A stretch of DNA of 64,000 nt from RHLJ01 sp965601955 (GCA_965601955.1 OZ271855.1:3410001-3474000); one strand, 5' to 3'. Positions 23,489 through 32,291 are shown, numbered from the stretch's first letter. Notes: a model not told the origin generated them from the letters alone. Numbers and translations: made by a program.

Positions 23489-25039
23489 CTATAAAGGCAA
23501 ATTATCGTGCTTTTTCTTAGGCACTGAATCCACTTTATTCTGAGTAATCTCAAGCATATTGATTAGCTTTTCCCTGGTTTCAGAAGGAAGGATTACATCA
23601 TCAATAAAGCCTCTGGCCGCAGCCTTATAAGGATGGGCAAATTCTTCGGCGTATTGTGCTTCCAATTCCTTTTGCTTGGCTTCGGGATCATCAGCTGCTG
23701 CAATTTCTCTTCGGAAGATAATCTCTACAGCACCTTTGGTTCCCATCACCGCAATCTCAGCGGTTGGCCATGCAACATTATAGTCTGATCTAATGTGCTT
23801 GGAGTTCATCACATCATAAGCTCCGCCATAGGCCTTCCTGGTGATTACCGTCATTTTAGGTACCGTTGCTTCACAGAATGCATACAGCAGTTTTGCTCCG
23901 TGTTTGATAATTCCTCCCCACTCCTGGTCAGTTCCAGGGAGAAAGCCTGGCACATCTTCAAATACTACCAATGGAATATTGAAGGCGTCACAAAAACGAA
24001 CGAATCTTGCTCCCTTCAAAGAAGACCTGATTCCTAATACTCCCGCCATAGATAGCGGTTGGTTAGCTACGATTCCTACACTTCTACCACCCAAACGGGC
24101 AAAACCAACAATGATACTTTCCGCATAGTCTTTGTGTACTTCAAAGAAAGAGTCTTTGTCCACAATCCCCTGGATGACTTCATGCATGTCATACGGCTTG
24201 TTGGGATTTAGAGGAACGATATTTTCAAGAGCGCCAGCCTTAGATGCGTCAGGATCCTTGCTTTCGATACGTGGTACTTTCTCCTCACAATTTTGAGGAA
24301 CATAGCTCATCAATGTGCGAATTTGCTGGATGCATATGGCATCATTAGGAGTTGAAAAATGAGCCACTCCTGATTTGGTATTGTGAGTAACTGAGCCGCC
24401 TAATTCTTCAGAAGTTACTTCTTCATGGGTCACAGTCTTCACCACGTTAGGCCCCGTTACAAACATGTAGCTGGTGTTTTCGACCATAAAAATGAAGTCA
24501 GTAAGCGCCGGACTATACACAGCACCCCCAGCACATGGCCCCATAATAGCTGAAATTTGAGGAACCACTCCTGAAGCCATGGTATTTCTCCAAAATACCT
24601 CAGCGTAGCCACCTAAAGAGGTAACCCCTTCCTGGATTCTGGCGCCACCCGAATCATTGAGTCCAATAACTGGTACCCCATTCTTCAGCGACAAATCCAT
24701 AATCTTGCAAATTTTCTCGGCATGCGTTTCGGACAGGGAACCTCCGAACACCGTAAAATCCTGGCTGAATACATACACTGGTTTTCCGTGAATCTTACCA
24801 TAACCGGTAATCACACCGTCCCCCAGAAATTTTTGCTTTTCTAAACCAAAAGCGGAACTGCGATGAGTTACAAAAGCGTCGATTTCTTCAAAGCTTCCTT
24901 TGTCTACCAATAAATCGACTCGTTCCCGAGCAGTGAGTTTACCCTTTTCGTGCTGTTTAGCTATTCGAGCTTCCCCTCCTCCCTTTAAGGCTTCTTTTCT
25001 TAAAGAGAGCAAGCGCTCCACTTTTTCATTCGTATCCAT
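23489..25039 (-). CDS. pccB: Acyl-CoA carboxylase beta (carboxyltransferase) subunit, PccB-like
   Basis: The 516-residue protein matches propionyl/methylmalonyl-CoA-type carboxyltransferases: KGKLTARERVDLLVDKGSFEE at the N-terminus, DFTVFGGSLSETHAEKICKI, the oxyanion glycines in LNDSGGARIQEGV and GPCAGGAVYSPALTDFIFM, and the biotin-side FEDVPGFLPGTDQEWGGIIK and TVITRKAYGGAYDVM. The length is normal. It transfers CO2 from carboxybiotin to an acyl-CoA, probably propionyl-CoA. No biotin carboxylase or biotin-carrier gene is in the window, so those subunits must be elsewhere. The gene starts 8 bases after the stop of an unrecognised acidic protein gene. Confidence 0.92.
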   Translation of the reverse strand: MDTNEKVERLLSLRKEALKGGGEARIAKQHEKGKLTARERVDLLVDKGSFEEIDAFVTHRSSAFGLEKQKFLGDGVITGYGKIHGKPVYVFSQDFTVFGGSLSETHAEKICKIMDLSLKNGVPVIGLNDSGGARIQEGVTSLGGYAEVFWRNTMASGVVPQISAIMGPCAGGAVYSPALTDFIFMVENTSYMFVTGPNVVKTVTHEEVTSEELGGSVTHNTKSGVAHFSTPNDAICIQQIRTLMSYVPQNCEEKVPRIESKDPDASKAGALENIVPLNPNKPYDMHEVIQGIVDKDSFFEVHKDYAESIIVGFARLGGRSVGIVANQPLSMAGVLGIRSSLKGARFVRFCDAFNIPLVVFEDVPGFLPGTDQEWGGIIKHGAKLLYAFCEATVPKMTVITRKAYGGAYDVMNSKHIRSDYNVAWPTAEIAVMGTKGAVEIIFRREIAAADDPEAKQKELEAQYAEEFAHPYKAAARGFIDDVILPSETREKLINMLEITQNKVDSVPKKKHDNLPL

Positions 25040-25047
25040 CCAACTCC

Positions 25048-26826
25048 TTATGTGTTCCGTGGTTTATTAAAATATTGGTGCATTCGATCTGTAAAATCAA
25101 CCGTAGCTCCAGAAAACATATCTACTTCGTTTTTTGCGAAGATTTCTTTCTGGATAAATGAGGAAGTTTCCTTCCAGCTGTCAAAAGTACTTAAGGTATC
25201 CAACGCCTTATCAAAATCCTTGGAAGACTTTTTGAAGATCACATCGATAAACTCTTTTTTCCTGCTTTCCAGCATATCTTCCAGGTCCTGGCGAATATCT
25301 GATACTGAAACTGTCGGAGTAGCAATCTCTTCTTCTTCAAAAATAGATTGCTCTTCAAAAGCTTCCTCTACCTCAATTTCATCTTCAAATGTTTCCGAGA
25401 TATCCGGTTCTCGTTCGGCACTTCGTTCTCCACCCATCAACACATCCATTTGATCCTGGTTGATAAATTGTGCCCACATAGGTTCTTCTTCTCCTTCTTC
25501 CTGTTCTTCTTCTTTTGCCGCCTCTGTTTCGGATGTTTCTTCCAGGGCATCAGCTAAATCAGGAGATTCTACCTCCAAAACCTCTTCGACTTCATCTTTA
25601 ACAGGTTCTTCTTCCTGTACCTGATCAGCTTCTTCCCCGCCATCAATGCCATCAAATGAGCTTTTAGCCTGATCAAGAATAGAAATCAAATTATCCCTGA
25701 ATTCGGTATTAATCTCAGCATCGGGATCTTTTTTTATGCTCTCAGCAATCTCTTCTGATGTCTCCAGTACTTCCTCTTCCGGGCCTTCACTTCCTAGAGA
25801 AAATAATTCATTCAGGGAATTCCCCTCATCAAAATCGTCACCCAGCCCGATTACCCCTTCACTGGCTATATCTGAAAGCAGCTCAGACATCTCGTCATCA
25901 GAAAGCCCTCCTTCAGAATATTGATCAGCTAATGAACTGTTTTCAACGGAACCATCACCAGGCACATACTCATAATTACCAAAAAAGCTTTCTATTAAGC
26001 TTTGTTCTGACTCATCTTGCTCAGAAAGTTTTTCTGCCTCTTCTGTAGCAATTTTTTCGTTCTTATCGTCCAGCGATCCGGTTTTATCGGTAACGGAAGT
26101 GAAGTCAACAAAGCCTTCGGACGAAATAATATCAATAAAGGCTGCTTTGCTTAGTAAGTCCGACCTGCCTTCAAATTTGTTGGCCATCCCATACAGGCCC
26201 TTATCTTCAAAAAAAGTGGCCAGGAGTCTTGGCTCTACTTCTCCACCAAATAACTCGAACAGCTGCTCTAATTTCTGTGCCCAGTCATTCGCTGAATAAG
26301 ATGAAACCAATTTCTCATCCAGCTTATGGATAAGCAACTTGCACCTTTCTTTAGTAAGTGTATCCAGGTTTCTCTTCCTCATGTACAAAGGAATTGCGGT
26401 ACCAAAGTGTTTATAAATAGTTAGAGTTGCACAACGGGATTCTACTTCATGAATAGGTAATTCGTCATCCTCCCGGAACAAGTACTCAGCCATATTCTTT
26501 CGTGGTTCGATAAATACAAGGATGATATCATTGACTACCGTTTGGATCACTTTATATAGTTCAGGCTTGGGAATATGAGAAGAACTGATGGCTGAGCGTC
26601 GATAATCTTCAAAAGCCTGTATTACCAATTTTGATTCAGTATCAAACCAGGTGTTTCCTTCCGTTTTAATCTCTTCTTTTACCTTGTCTTCGAGGAATAA
26701 TCGGATCCTCTCTACTACAAAAGAGGGTATCCCGGATTTCAATAATTCGTTAGGGGTATACTCCGACTTTTCGCTGGTGACTAAACTCACCAGATGGTCT
26801 GATATTTGATCAATAATTTGCTGCAT
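25048..26826 (-). CDS. Unrecognised 592-residue protein with long acidic linker
   Basis: I do not recognise this family. The first about 270 residues look folded and mostly helical (DHLVSLVTSEKSEYTPNELL, ERIRLFLEDKVKEEI, FGTAIPLYMRKRNLDTLTKE, LLATFFEDKGLYGMANKFEG). Residues of about 275-510 are a low-complexity stretch very rich in Glu, Asp and Ser (EEVLEVESPDLADALEETSE, then EAAKEEEQEEGEEEPMW), likely disordered. A short helical C-terminal segment follows (DIRQDLEDMLESRKKEFIDV, FDKALDTLSTFDSWKETSSF). It has no signal peptide or membrane helix. It is read through into the carboxyltransferase gene 8 bases downstream, which suggests a shared transcript and perhaps a scaffold or regulatory role; that is inference. 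Confidence 0.7.
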   Translation of the reverse strand: MQQIIDQISDHLVSLVTSEKSEYTPNELLKSGIPSFVVERIRLFLEDKVKEEIKTEGNTWFDTESKLVIQAFEDYRRSAISSSHIPKPELYKVIQTVVNDIILVFIEPRKNMAEYLFREDDELPIHEVESRCATLTIYKHFGTAIPLYMRKRNLDTLTKERCKLLIHKLDEKLVSSYSANDWAQKLEQLFELFGGEVEPRLLATFFEDKGLYGMANKFEGRSDLLSKAAFIDIISSEGFVDFTSVTDKTGSLDDKNEKIATEEAEKLSEQDESEQSLIESFFGNYEYVPGDGSVENSSLADQYSEGGLSDDEMSELLSDIASEGVIGLGDDFDEGNSLNELFSLGSEGPEEEVLETSEEIAESIKKDPDAEINTEFRDNLISILDQAKSSFDGIDGGEEADQVQEEEPVKDEVEEVLEVESPDLADALEETSETEAAKEEEQEEGEEEPMWAQFINQDQMDVLMGGERSAEREPDISETFEDEIEVEEAFEEQSIFEEEEIATPTVSVSDIRQDLEDMLESRKKEFIDVIFKKSSKDFDKALDTLSTFDSWKETSSFIQKEIFAKNEVDMFSGATVDFTDRMHQYFNKPRNT

Positions 26827-26945
26827 AGAGACTTGAAAATAGGATGTATACCACCGGTTTACAATAATACTTCTTCAGAAAACTGATAAGTTTTACAAAC
26901 TAAAAACGTGTTCTTTTCTTAAGGTTGATCTTGGTACCTTCCTGC

Positions 26946-27563
26946 ATGTTTAGTCTACAGGTTGAACGGCTTTCAAAGAATTACAATCAACATAGAGTAT
27001 TAAGTGAACTGAATGTTTCTCATACTCAGGGCATCCTTGGTATTTCCGGTGCAAATGGTAGCGGAAAGTCTACCTTGCTAAAATGCCTGGCTTTTTTGCT
27101 CCGACCAAAATCAGGAAGTATAAGCTGGAGTAAAGAGGGACACACTTTCCAGAAAGAAGAAGTCAAACCATTGATGGGATATGCAGCTCCCTATATAAAT
27201 CTATATGAGGAACTAACCCTTGTTGAAAATTTGCAGTTTTTGAGAACGGTAAGCGGATTACCAAAAGATTTGGATGCCGTTACCAAGCTTCTCCATTATG
27301 TTGAGATCGGAGAACTTGGAGATCAACTTTTCAAAAACCTTTCGACGGGACAACAGCAAAGAGCCAAACTAGCCGCTTCGTTAGTAAGAACACCAGAAAT
27401 TCTTCTTCTAGATGAACCTGGCTCTAACCTGGACAGCAAGGGACATGCACTGGTAGAGCAAATTGTAGAAGATCAGAAGAACTCAGGCACTTTTGTTGTG
27501 ATCGCCTCTAACGATCCTAAAGAAATAGCAATCTGCGACCAGGTAATTGAGTTGCAGGATTGA
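26946..27563 (+). CDS. ABC transporter ATP-binding protein, CcmA-like
   Basis: From ATG 26946 (an upstream start seven codons earlier is possible) the product has about 205 residues, the size of the heme-exporter ATPase CcmA. Walker A is GISGANGSGKSTLLK, the Q-loop region MGYAAPYINLYEELT follows, the signature is NLSTGQQQRAKLAASLV, Walker B is EILLLDEPGSNLD, and a degenerate H-loop position reads IASND (His replaced by Asn). The next gene is an aminopeptidase, so no permease partner is adjacent. A cytochrome c maturation role is possible from similarity only. The missing switch His is unusual and may weaken ATPase activity. Confidence 0.8.
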   Translation: MFSLQVERLSKNYNQHRVLSELNVSHTQGILGISGANGSGKSTLLKCLAFLLRPKSGSISWSKEGHTFQKEEVKPLMGYAAPYINLYEELTLVENLQFLRTVSGLPKDLDAVTKLLHYVEIGELGDQLFKNLSTGQQQRAKLAASLVRTPEILLLDEPGSNLDSKGHALVEQIVEDQKNSGTFVVIASNDPKEIAICDQVIELQD

Positions 27564-27617
27564 ATCTTCGATATTCATACTTTCAAATCTAACCCTCCAC
27601 TTTTTAAACGATACATA

Positions 27618-28718
27618 GTGATTTCACAGAACGACCAGGATTTAGCAACACTCATCCTCGAACACAGCACCCAGCTCCAAAAAGGAGAAAATGTAATGGT
27701 GCAGCTCATCGGGTTAAATGGTATCAACCTACTTCGTGCTTTGGTAGAGCAAATCAGGGAAAAAGGTGCTCACCCATTTGTACAAATTGAGGATACAGAT
27801 ACCCAGCGCATCCTGATTGAAAAAGGAGATACTGAGTTTTGGAAAAACCAGGCCTCTGTAGATCAACTTCCTTTAATGAAGCAAATGGATATTTTTATAG
27901 GAATTCGTGCTTCAGAAAATATCTATGAAAACTCCCAGGCTGATAAAGCAGCTAATAAAGCCTATTCTGAGCACTTCCTGCATCCTGTTCATTTTGAGGA
28001 GAGAGTGAATAATACCAAGTGGTGCATCATGCGCTACCCCTCTCCTGCTTTTGCAATGAATGCAAAGCTGCCAACTCGTGAGTTCACCAAATTCTATTAC
28101 GATGCCTGCCTGGTTGATTATGCCAGGCTTAAAAAGGCTATGGATCCATTAGAAGCCAGGTTAAGGAAAACTGATATCATTCATTTGAAGGGAGAAGGCA
28201 CTGACATCAGCTTTTCAGTAAAAGGTCAGAACTGGGTGCCTTGTTTTGGCTCTCATAACATCCCGGATGGAGAGATTTTCACCTCTCCTGTTCTCGATTC
28301 TGTGAATGGATACATCACCTATGCGCCATCGGTATATCAGGGCAAACCATTTGAGTTTGTAAAGCTGGTCGTTGAAAACGGAGTAGTTGTAGATTTCGAT
28401 TCTTCCAATAACGAAGCGCTGAAGGATATCCTTGATACCGATGAAGGGGCTCGCAGATTTGGCGAATTCAGCTTTGGGACTAACCCGGTTATTGAAAGTC
28501 CCATGTATGACATCCTTTTTGATGAAAAGATTTATGGGTCAAATCACCTCACGTTGGGTAAAGACTATGAAATCGCACCCAATGGAAACTCCAGTAATAT
28601 TCACTGGGATTTAGTGTGTATAGGTGCTGATGTGTATTTGGATGGGGAACTGGTTCGAAAAGGCCGTGAATTTGTGGTGGATGACTTAAAAGGGTTGAAT
28701 CCTGAGAACCTTCTTTAA
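27618..28718 (+). CDS. M29-family (thermophilic-type) aminopeptidase
   Basis: The gene starts with GTG and encodes 366 residues of the AmpS/AmpT/PepS metallo-aminopeptidase family (M29). Typical parts are GEGTDISFSVKGQNW, NIPDGEIFTSPVLDSVNGYI with the metal-binding Glu, EFSFGTNPVI, and the C-terminal GSNHLTLGKDYE and IHWDLVCIGADVYLDGE with the metal-binding His and Asp. These enzymes bind two divalent metals and release N-terminal residues from peptides in the cytosol. A membrane-bound LuxR-type gene follows after eight bases on the same strand. Confidence 0.9.
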   Translation: MISQNDQDLATLILEHSTQLQKGENVMVQLIGLNGINLLRALVEQIREKGAHPFVQIEDTDTQRILIEKGDTEFWKNQASVDQLPLMKQMDIFIGIRASENIYENSQADKAANKAYSEHFLHPVHFEERVNNTKWCIMRYPSPAFAMNAKLPTREFTKFYYDACLVDYARLKKAMDPLEARLRKTDIIHLKGEGTDISFSVKGQNWVPCFGSHNIPDGEIFTSPVLDSVNGYITYAPSVYQGKPFEFVKLVVENGVVVDFDSSNNEALKDILDTDEGARRFGEFSFGTNPVIESPMYDILFDEKIYGSNHLTLGKDYEIAPNGNSSNIHWDLVCIGADVYLDGELVRKGREFVVDDLKGLNPENLL

Positions 28719-28726
28719 TTCGGGGC

Positions 28727-29143
28727 GTGAAAAAAACAATCATTCTATATGGACTAGCACTTGCTCTATTAGTCTTCTTGCTAGAGTATTTTGAGTACCG
28801 TTTTTTTGTTCGCGACCTATCTACTGAATTCTACATTTTAATTATTGCAGTTCTATTTACCGGGCTGGGACTTTGGTTGGGAAGAAAACTAACCGGACCA
28901 AAAACAGAACCTGTTTCCTTTCAAAAAAATGAAAAAGCCTTGGATTACCTTGGGATTAGTGAGCGAGAACTGGAAGTGCTAATCCTGGTTTCAGAGGGGC
29001 TTTCTAACCAGGAAATTGCTGGAAGACTTTTTGTATCCATCAACACGGTCAAAACTCACCTTTCCAAGCTTTACGAGAAGCTGGAAGTAAAACGCCGCAC
29101 CCAGGCTGTAGAGAAAGCAAAGTCTCTGAAGTTGATTGAGTGA
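28727..29143 (+). CDS. Membrane-anchored LuxR-type regulator
   Basis: The 138-residue protein (GTG start) has two N-terminal membrane helices (IILYGLALALLVFLLEYF, and FYILIIAVLFTGLGLWLG) and a C-terminal LuxR/GerE helix-turn-helix: LGISERELEVLILVSEGLSN, QEIAGRLFVSINTVKTHLSK and LYEKLEVKRRTQAVEKAKS. It therefore places a DNA-binding domain on a two-helix membrane hairpin without a sensor domain. It may act on the genes just downstream (DUF4199, SRPBCC). This LuxR/DUF4199/SRPBCC gene order is frequent in relatives, as far as I recall. It is followed by a palindromic repeat. Confidence 0.82.
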   Translation: MKKTIILYGLALALLVFLLEYFEYRFFVRDLSTEFYILIIAVLFTGLGLWLGRKLTGPKTEPVSFQKNEKALDYLGISERELEVLILVSEGLSNQEIAGRLFVSINTVKTHLSKLYEKLEVKRRTQAVEKAKSLKLIE

Positions 29144-29163
29144 TTTCTATACCACTTTTTTAT

Positions 29164-29282
29164 GTCATTCTGAGCTCGCCTTCCGAAGTACTTGTACGGC
29201 GGACAGGCGTAAGCGAAGAATCAACACACAATCCGAACTATTCGCAGTTGTGTTGATCCTTCGGCAGTAGCCTCAGGATGAC
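29164..29282. repeat. Intergenic palindromic repeat, GTCATTCTGAG family (copy 2)
   Basis: The outer arms GTCATTCTGAG (29164-29174) and CTCAGGATGAC (29272-29282) are identical to those of copy 1. The inner segment GCGAAGAATCAACACA pairs with TGTGTTGATCCTTCG. A CGCCTTCCGAAGTACTTGTA/CGGCGGACAGGCG module occupies the first half. It lies between the LuxR and DUF4199 genes. Confidence 0.8.
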
Positions 29283-29444
29283 TTTTAAAATAATAATGAG
29301 TCAAGTTCAAACCAGAACGCCAAAAAGTGATCATTTAGCTCATCTTTTGGGATGATTTTATCAAAATCATACTTTCGGGTGACGGATTTAGCCCCGTTAA
29401 TTCTTTTCTTAGTCGGCGGTAACACACAAACAAAACAAACTACC

Positions 29445-30008
29445 ATGAGGAAAATCATACTTGTTTACGGATCAATTGTAGGAGCAGTAATTATAGGAAG
29501 CATGACACTAGGGATTTACGCTGCCCGGGCAGGAGCCGACTCTTTCTTTGCTTCTGAAACAATCGGCTATTCTATAATGATCATTGGTTTCTCCATGATT
29601 TTTGTAGCCACTAAAAAGTATAGGGATGAAGAATTAGGAGGTATCATCAAATTCGGAACTGCTTTAAAAGTAGGCCTGGGAATTTCATTGATAGCTGGCT
29701 TGGTATATGTAGTTGTATGGGAAGTCAACCTGTATGTAACAGACTATGTATTTATCGAAGAATACACTGATTCTATGATTGAGAAATCCAGAGAATCCGG
29801 AGCAACCGAGCAGGAGCTGGCAGTATTGACTGAGCAAATGGACCAAATGAAAGAGAACTATTCAAATCCATTGTACCGACTACCCATTACCTTCACGGAG
29901 ATATTCCCGGTCGGTCTTCTTTTGTCATTAATAAGCGCCGCCTTATTTAGGAATCCCAACTTCCTGGCATTAAAGAATGCCGGCGGAACCGAGCAAGAAA
30001 CTGAATAG
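29445..30008 (+). CDS. DUF4199 membrane protein
   Basis: ATG 29445 gives 187 residues that start MRKIILVYGSIVGAVIIGSM; an upstream frame extension of 31 codons is unlikely. Four hydrophobic segments are visible (KIILVYGSIVGAVIIGSM, IGYSIMIIGFSMIFVATK, VGLGISLIAGLVYVVVWEV, PVGLLLSLISAALF) with a charged, helix-rich loop between helices three and four. This matches the DUF4199 family of Bacteroidota. Function is unknown. It is head of a run of plus-strand small genes and is directly followed by the SRPBCC gene. Confidence 0.85.
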   Translation: MRKIILVYGSIVGAVIIGSMTLGIYAARAGADSFFASETIGYSIMIIGFSMIFVATKKYRDEELGGIIKFGTALKVGLGISLIAGLVYVVVWEVNLYVTDYVFIEEYTDSMIEKSRESGATEQELAVLTEQMDQMKENYSNPLYRLPITFTEIFPVGLLLSLISAALFRNPNFLALKNAGGTEQETE

Positions 30009-30017
30009 GTGAATGAA

Positions 30018-30452
30018 ATGAAGTACTCTGTATCAATTGATATTGACAAACCGATTGAAGAAGTAGTTGCTCTTTTTGACAACCAGGACAACTATAAGCA
30101 CTGGATGGAAGGCCTTCTCTCCTTAACATTAATCGAAGGAAACCCAGGTCAGATAGCCACAAAGACAGAATTTCGCTTTAAGATGGGTAAACGAGAAATG
30201 ACCATGACTGAAACTGTTTTGGAAAGTGACTTACCAAAAAGATATAAAGTACAATATGAGGCTGACGGTGTGTTCAATACTGTTGCAAGTAGTTTTGAAG
30301 ATTTAGGAAACAACAAAACCCGTTGCTCCACTGAGAATGAATTCCAGTTCAAGGGCTTCATGAAGCTGATTGCCTTTTTAATGCCGGGCTCTTTTAAGAA
30401 GCAAAGCCTCAAGTACCTCACCGATTTCAAAACATTCGCAGAACAATCCTAA
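30018..30452 (+). CDS. SRPBCC-family (Bet v 1-like) protein
   Basis: The 144-residue protein starts at ATG 30018 (a GTG three codons earlier directly after the DUF4199 stop is possible) and fits the START/SRPBCC fold: strand YSVSIDIDKPIEEVVALFDN, a helix-grip core with FRFKMGKREMTMTETVLESD, and a C-terminal long helix in MPGSFKKQSLKYLTDFKTFAE. Such proteins bind hydrophobic ligands. It follows the DUF4199 gene without spacing. No ligand is evident. Confidence 0.82.
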   Translation: MKYSVSIDIDKPIEEVVALFDNQDNYKHWMEGLLSLTLIEGNPGQIATKTEFRFKMGKREMTMTETVLESDLPKRYKVQYEADGVFNTVASSFEDLGNNKTRCSTENEFQFKGFMKLIAFLMPGSFKKQSLKYLTDFKTFAEQS

Positions 30453-30474
30453 CCTAAACTCATTAGCCAAGATT

Positions 30475-30924
30475 ATGAAACCAACTACTGTAGATGAATA
30501 CATTGATCAATTAGAAGGAGACCGTAAAGATGCGGTAACCAAACTACGCGAGGTAGTACTTGAAAATTTACCGGAAGGCTTTGAGGAGTGCATCAATTAT
30601 GGAATGATAGGTTATGTAGTTCCTCATAGCATTTTTCCTGACGGATATCATTGTGATCCTCACCTCCCCCTCCCCTTTTTGAATATAGCTTCACGAAAAA
30701 GCCATATTGGATTTTACCATATGGGAGTTTATTCAGATGAGAACCTGTCAAAATGGTTCCAGGAAGAGTACAAAAAAATAGTTCCAACGAAATTGGATAT
30801 GGGAAAGAGCTGTATTCGTTTTAAGAACACCAAGCACATTCCCTATGACTTAATGGGTGAACTGGTTACTAAAATGTCTGTGGAAGACTGGATCTCGACC
30901 TATCAAGATTCTATAAATAAGTAA
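30475..30924 (+). CDS. DUF1801 domain protein (YdhG/YobT-like)
   Basis: The 149-residue protein matches DUF1801: VDEYIDQLEGDRKDAVTKLREVV at the N-terminus, then FEECINYGMIGYVVPHSIFP and LPLPFLNIASRKSHIGFYHMG, the two conserved blocks, and a C-terminal KSCIRFKNTKHIPYDLMGEL. Function of the family is unknown. The gene is 22 bases after the SRPBCC gene and 12 bases before the AraC gene, in what appears to be one operon. Confidence 0.85.
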   Translation: MKPTTVDEYIDQLEGDRKDAVTKLREVVLENLPEGFEECINYGMIGYVVPHSIFPDGYHCDPHLPLPFLNIASRKSHIGFYHMGVYSDENLSKWFQEEYKKIVPTKLDMGKSCIRFKNTKHIPYDLMGELVTKMSVEDWISTYQDSINK

Positions 30925-30936
30925 GCAGTAGCACGA

Positions 30937-31752
30937 ATGCTTTACGAGCGTATCATACCTTCGGCTTCTCTCTCTCGATTCATTGACTGTTTTTGGGTGA
31001 TTGAGAGTGATGATTCAACCATTCATCAACAAAAGATTATTCCGGATGGATTTCCTGAAATCATCTTTCATTATGGAGATCCATACAGGATTAATATTTC
31101 GGGGGAATGGAGCGTTCAATCCAATACACTGCTCGCCGGACAGATACGGAATCATTTCCTTCTGGAAAATACCGGGAGCTCCGGGATGATAGGCATCAAA
31201 TTCAGGCCCCAGGGAATCACCACTCTTTTTGATATAAATATGGAACCGCTGACAGATGATGTGGTGGATTTGGATTCAATCTTACCTGGTCAATTTGATT
31301 CCATCTCTCCGATTCTTTTGGATGATGATCATTTCTCTAAAAAAATAGCAGCACTTAGCTCCTTCCTTGAAGACTCCATTAGCTCAAAAGAAACCTCCAA
31401 TCAATTAATCGACAACGTTCTTCAACTCATTTTTACAAGAAACGGAGTGCTTTCTGTTTCCGAAATTGTCGATCAGTTGGAAGTAAATGAGCGTAAACTG
31501 GAGCGTTCGTTCAAGAAATCTATTGGGCTTTCTCCAAAGTTCTATTGCCGGATTATTCGCTTTAACTACATTTTCAAATTGATCAAAGAGCAAAAACTTT
31601 CATGGAGCGAATTGGCGTATTTAAGTGGCTATTATGACCAGTCTCACTTCATAAAGAACTTCCAGGAATTTACGGGAGAGGACCCATCCGAATACTTCTT
31701 TGAAAAAGAAACCATGGCCAACTTCTTCTTAAACCGTCCTTCGGAAAAGTGA
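30937..31752 (+). CDS. AraC-family regulator with N-terminal DUF6597-like domain
   Basis: The 271-residue protein has an N-terminal ligand-type domain (ASLSRFIDCFWVIESDDSTI, then IIPDGFPEIIFHYGDPYRI and GIKFRPQGITTLFDINM) of the DUF6597 kind and a C-terminal AraC double helix-turn-helix (LSVSEIVDQLEVNERKLERS, RSFKKSIGLSPKFYCRIIRF, WSELAYLSGYYDQSHFIKNF). It probably regulates genes of its own operon. It overlaps the following gene region (31749) by a few bases, though that gene's likely start is 31827. Confidence 0.9.
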   Translation: MLYERIIPSASLSRFIDCFWVIESDDSTIHQQKIIPDGFPEIIFHYGDPYRINISGEWSVQSNTLLAGQIRNHFLLENTGSSGMIGIKFRPQGITTLFDINMEPLTDDVVDLDSILPGQFDSISPILLDDDHFSKKIAALSSFLEDSISSKETSNQLIDNVLQLIFTRNGVLSVSEIVDQLEVNERKLERSFKKSIGLSPKFYCRIIRFNYIFKLIKEQKLSWSELAYLSGYYDQSHFIKNFQEFTGEDPSEYFFEKETMANFFLNRPSEK

Positions 31753-31826
31753 TGTCGGTTTTTTCCAATACATATCAAACCCGGAGATTTAGTTTTTGGG
31801 CTATTCAAAAATCCAAAACTATTGAT

Positions 31827-32291
31827 ATGAAAACCACATTTCTTTTAATCATCACTTTCTTAGTCCTTTCAACTCAACAAGCAGACTCCCAAACACTGAA
31901 TGACCTAGAATGGATGAGCGGCTACTGGACATCTTCTAATAATGGAATGACTATGGAAGAACTTTGGACATCCCCTTCGGCGGGCATGATGCTGGGCCTC
32001 CATAGAGACACTTTCTCTAGTGGCAGAGGTTCTTTCGAGTACATAAGGATTGTCCAAGCCAACGAGGAAATTCATTATGTAGCCAGTCCTGGTGGAGGGC
32101 CTTCTACCTCATTTAAGCTTAAAGAGGTATCTGCCAATAAAGCCATTTTTGAAAACCTGGAGCACGACTTTCCCCAGCGCATTATTTACACACTTCAAGA
32201 CAATTCCCTGACTGCACGAATCGAAGATGAATCTGGCGAAAAGGGAATGCAATGGACCTGGAACAAAACAACTTTCAATAAAAACGAATAA
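31827..32291 (+). CDS. Secreted DUF6265-like protein
   Basis: I start at ATG 31827, because it gives a clean signal peptide (MKTTFLLIITFLVLSTQQADS). The mature part contains LNDLEWMSGYWTSSNNGMTM and EELWTSPSAGMMLGLHRDTF, then FENLEHDFPQRIIYTLQDN, which matches the DUF6265 family, small periplasmic beta-rich proteins of unknown function. It lies between the AraC gene and three glyoxalase-fold genes and is only 5 bases from the first of them. Confidence 0.78.
   Translation: MKTTFLLIITFLVLSTQQADSQTLNDLEWMSGYWTSSNNGMTMEELWTSPSAGMMLGLHRDTFSSGRGSFEYIRIVQANEEIHYVASPGGGPSTSFKLKEVSANKAIFENLEHDFPQRIIYTLQDNSLTARIEDESGEKGMQWTWNKTTFNKNE

Noticed and set aside
25052..25453. 133-codon Ser-rich plus-strand frame
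   Set aside because: It is antisense to the Glu-rich stretch of the acidic protein; runs of GAA/GAG codons give Ser/Phe-rich reverse frames.
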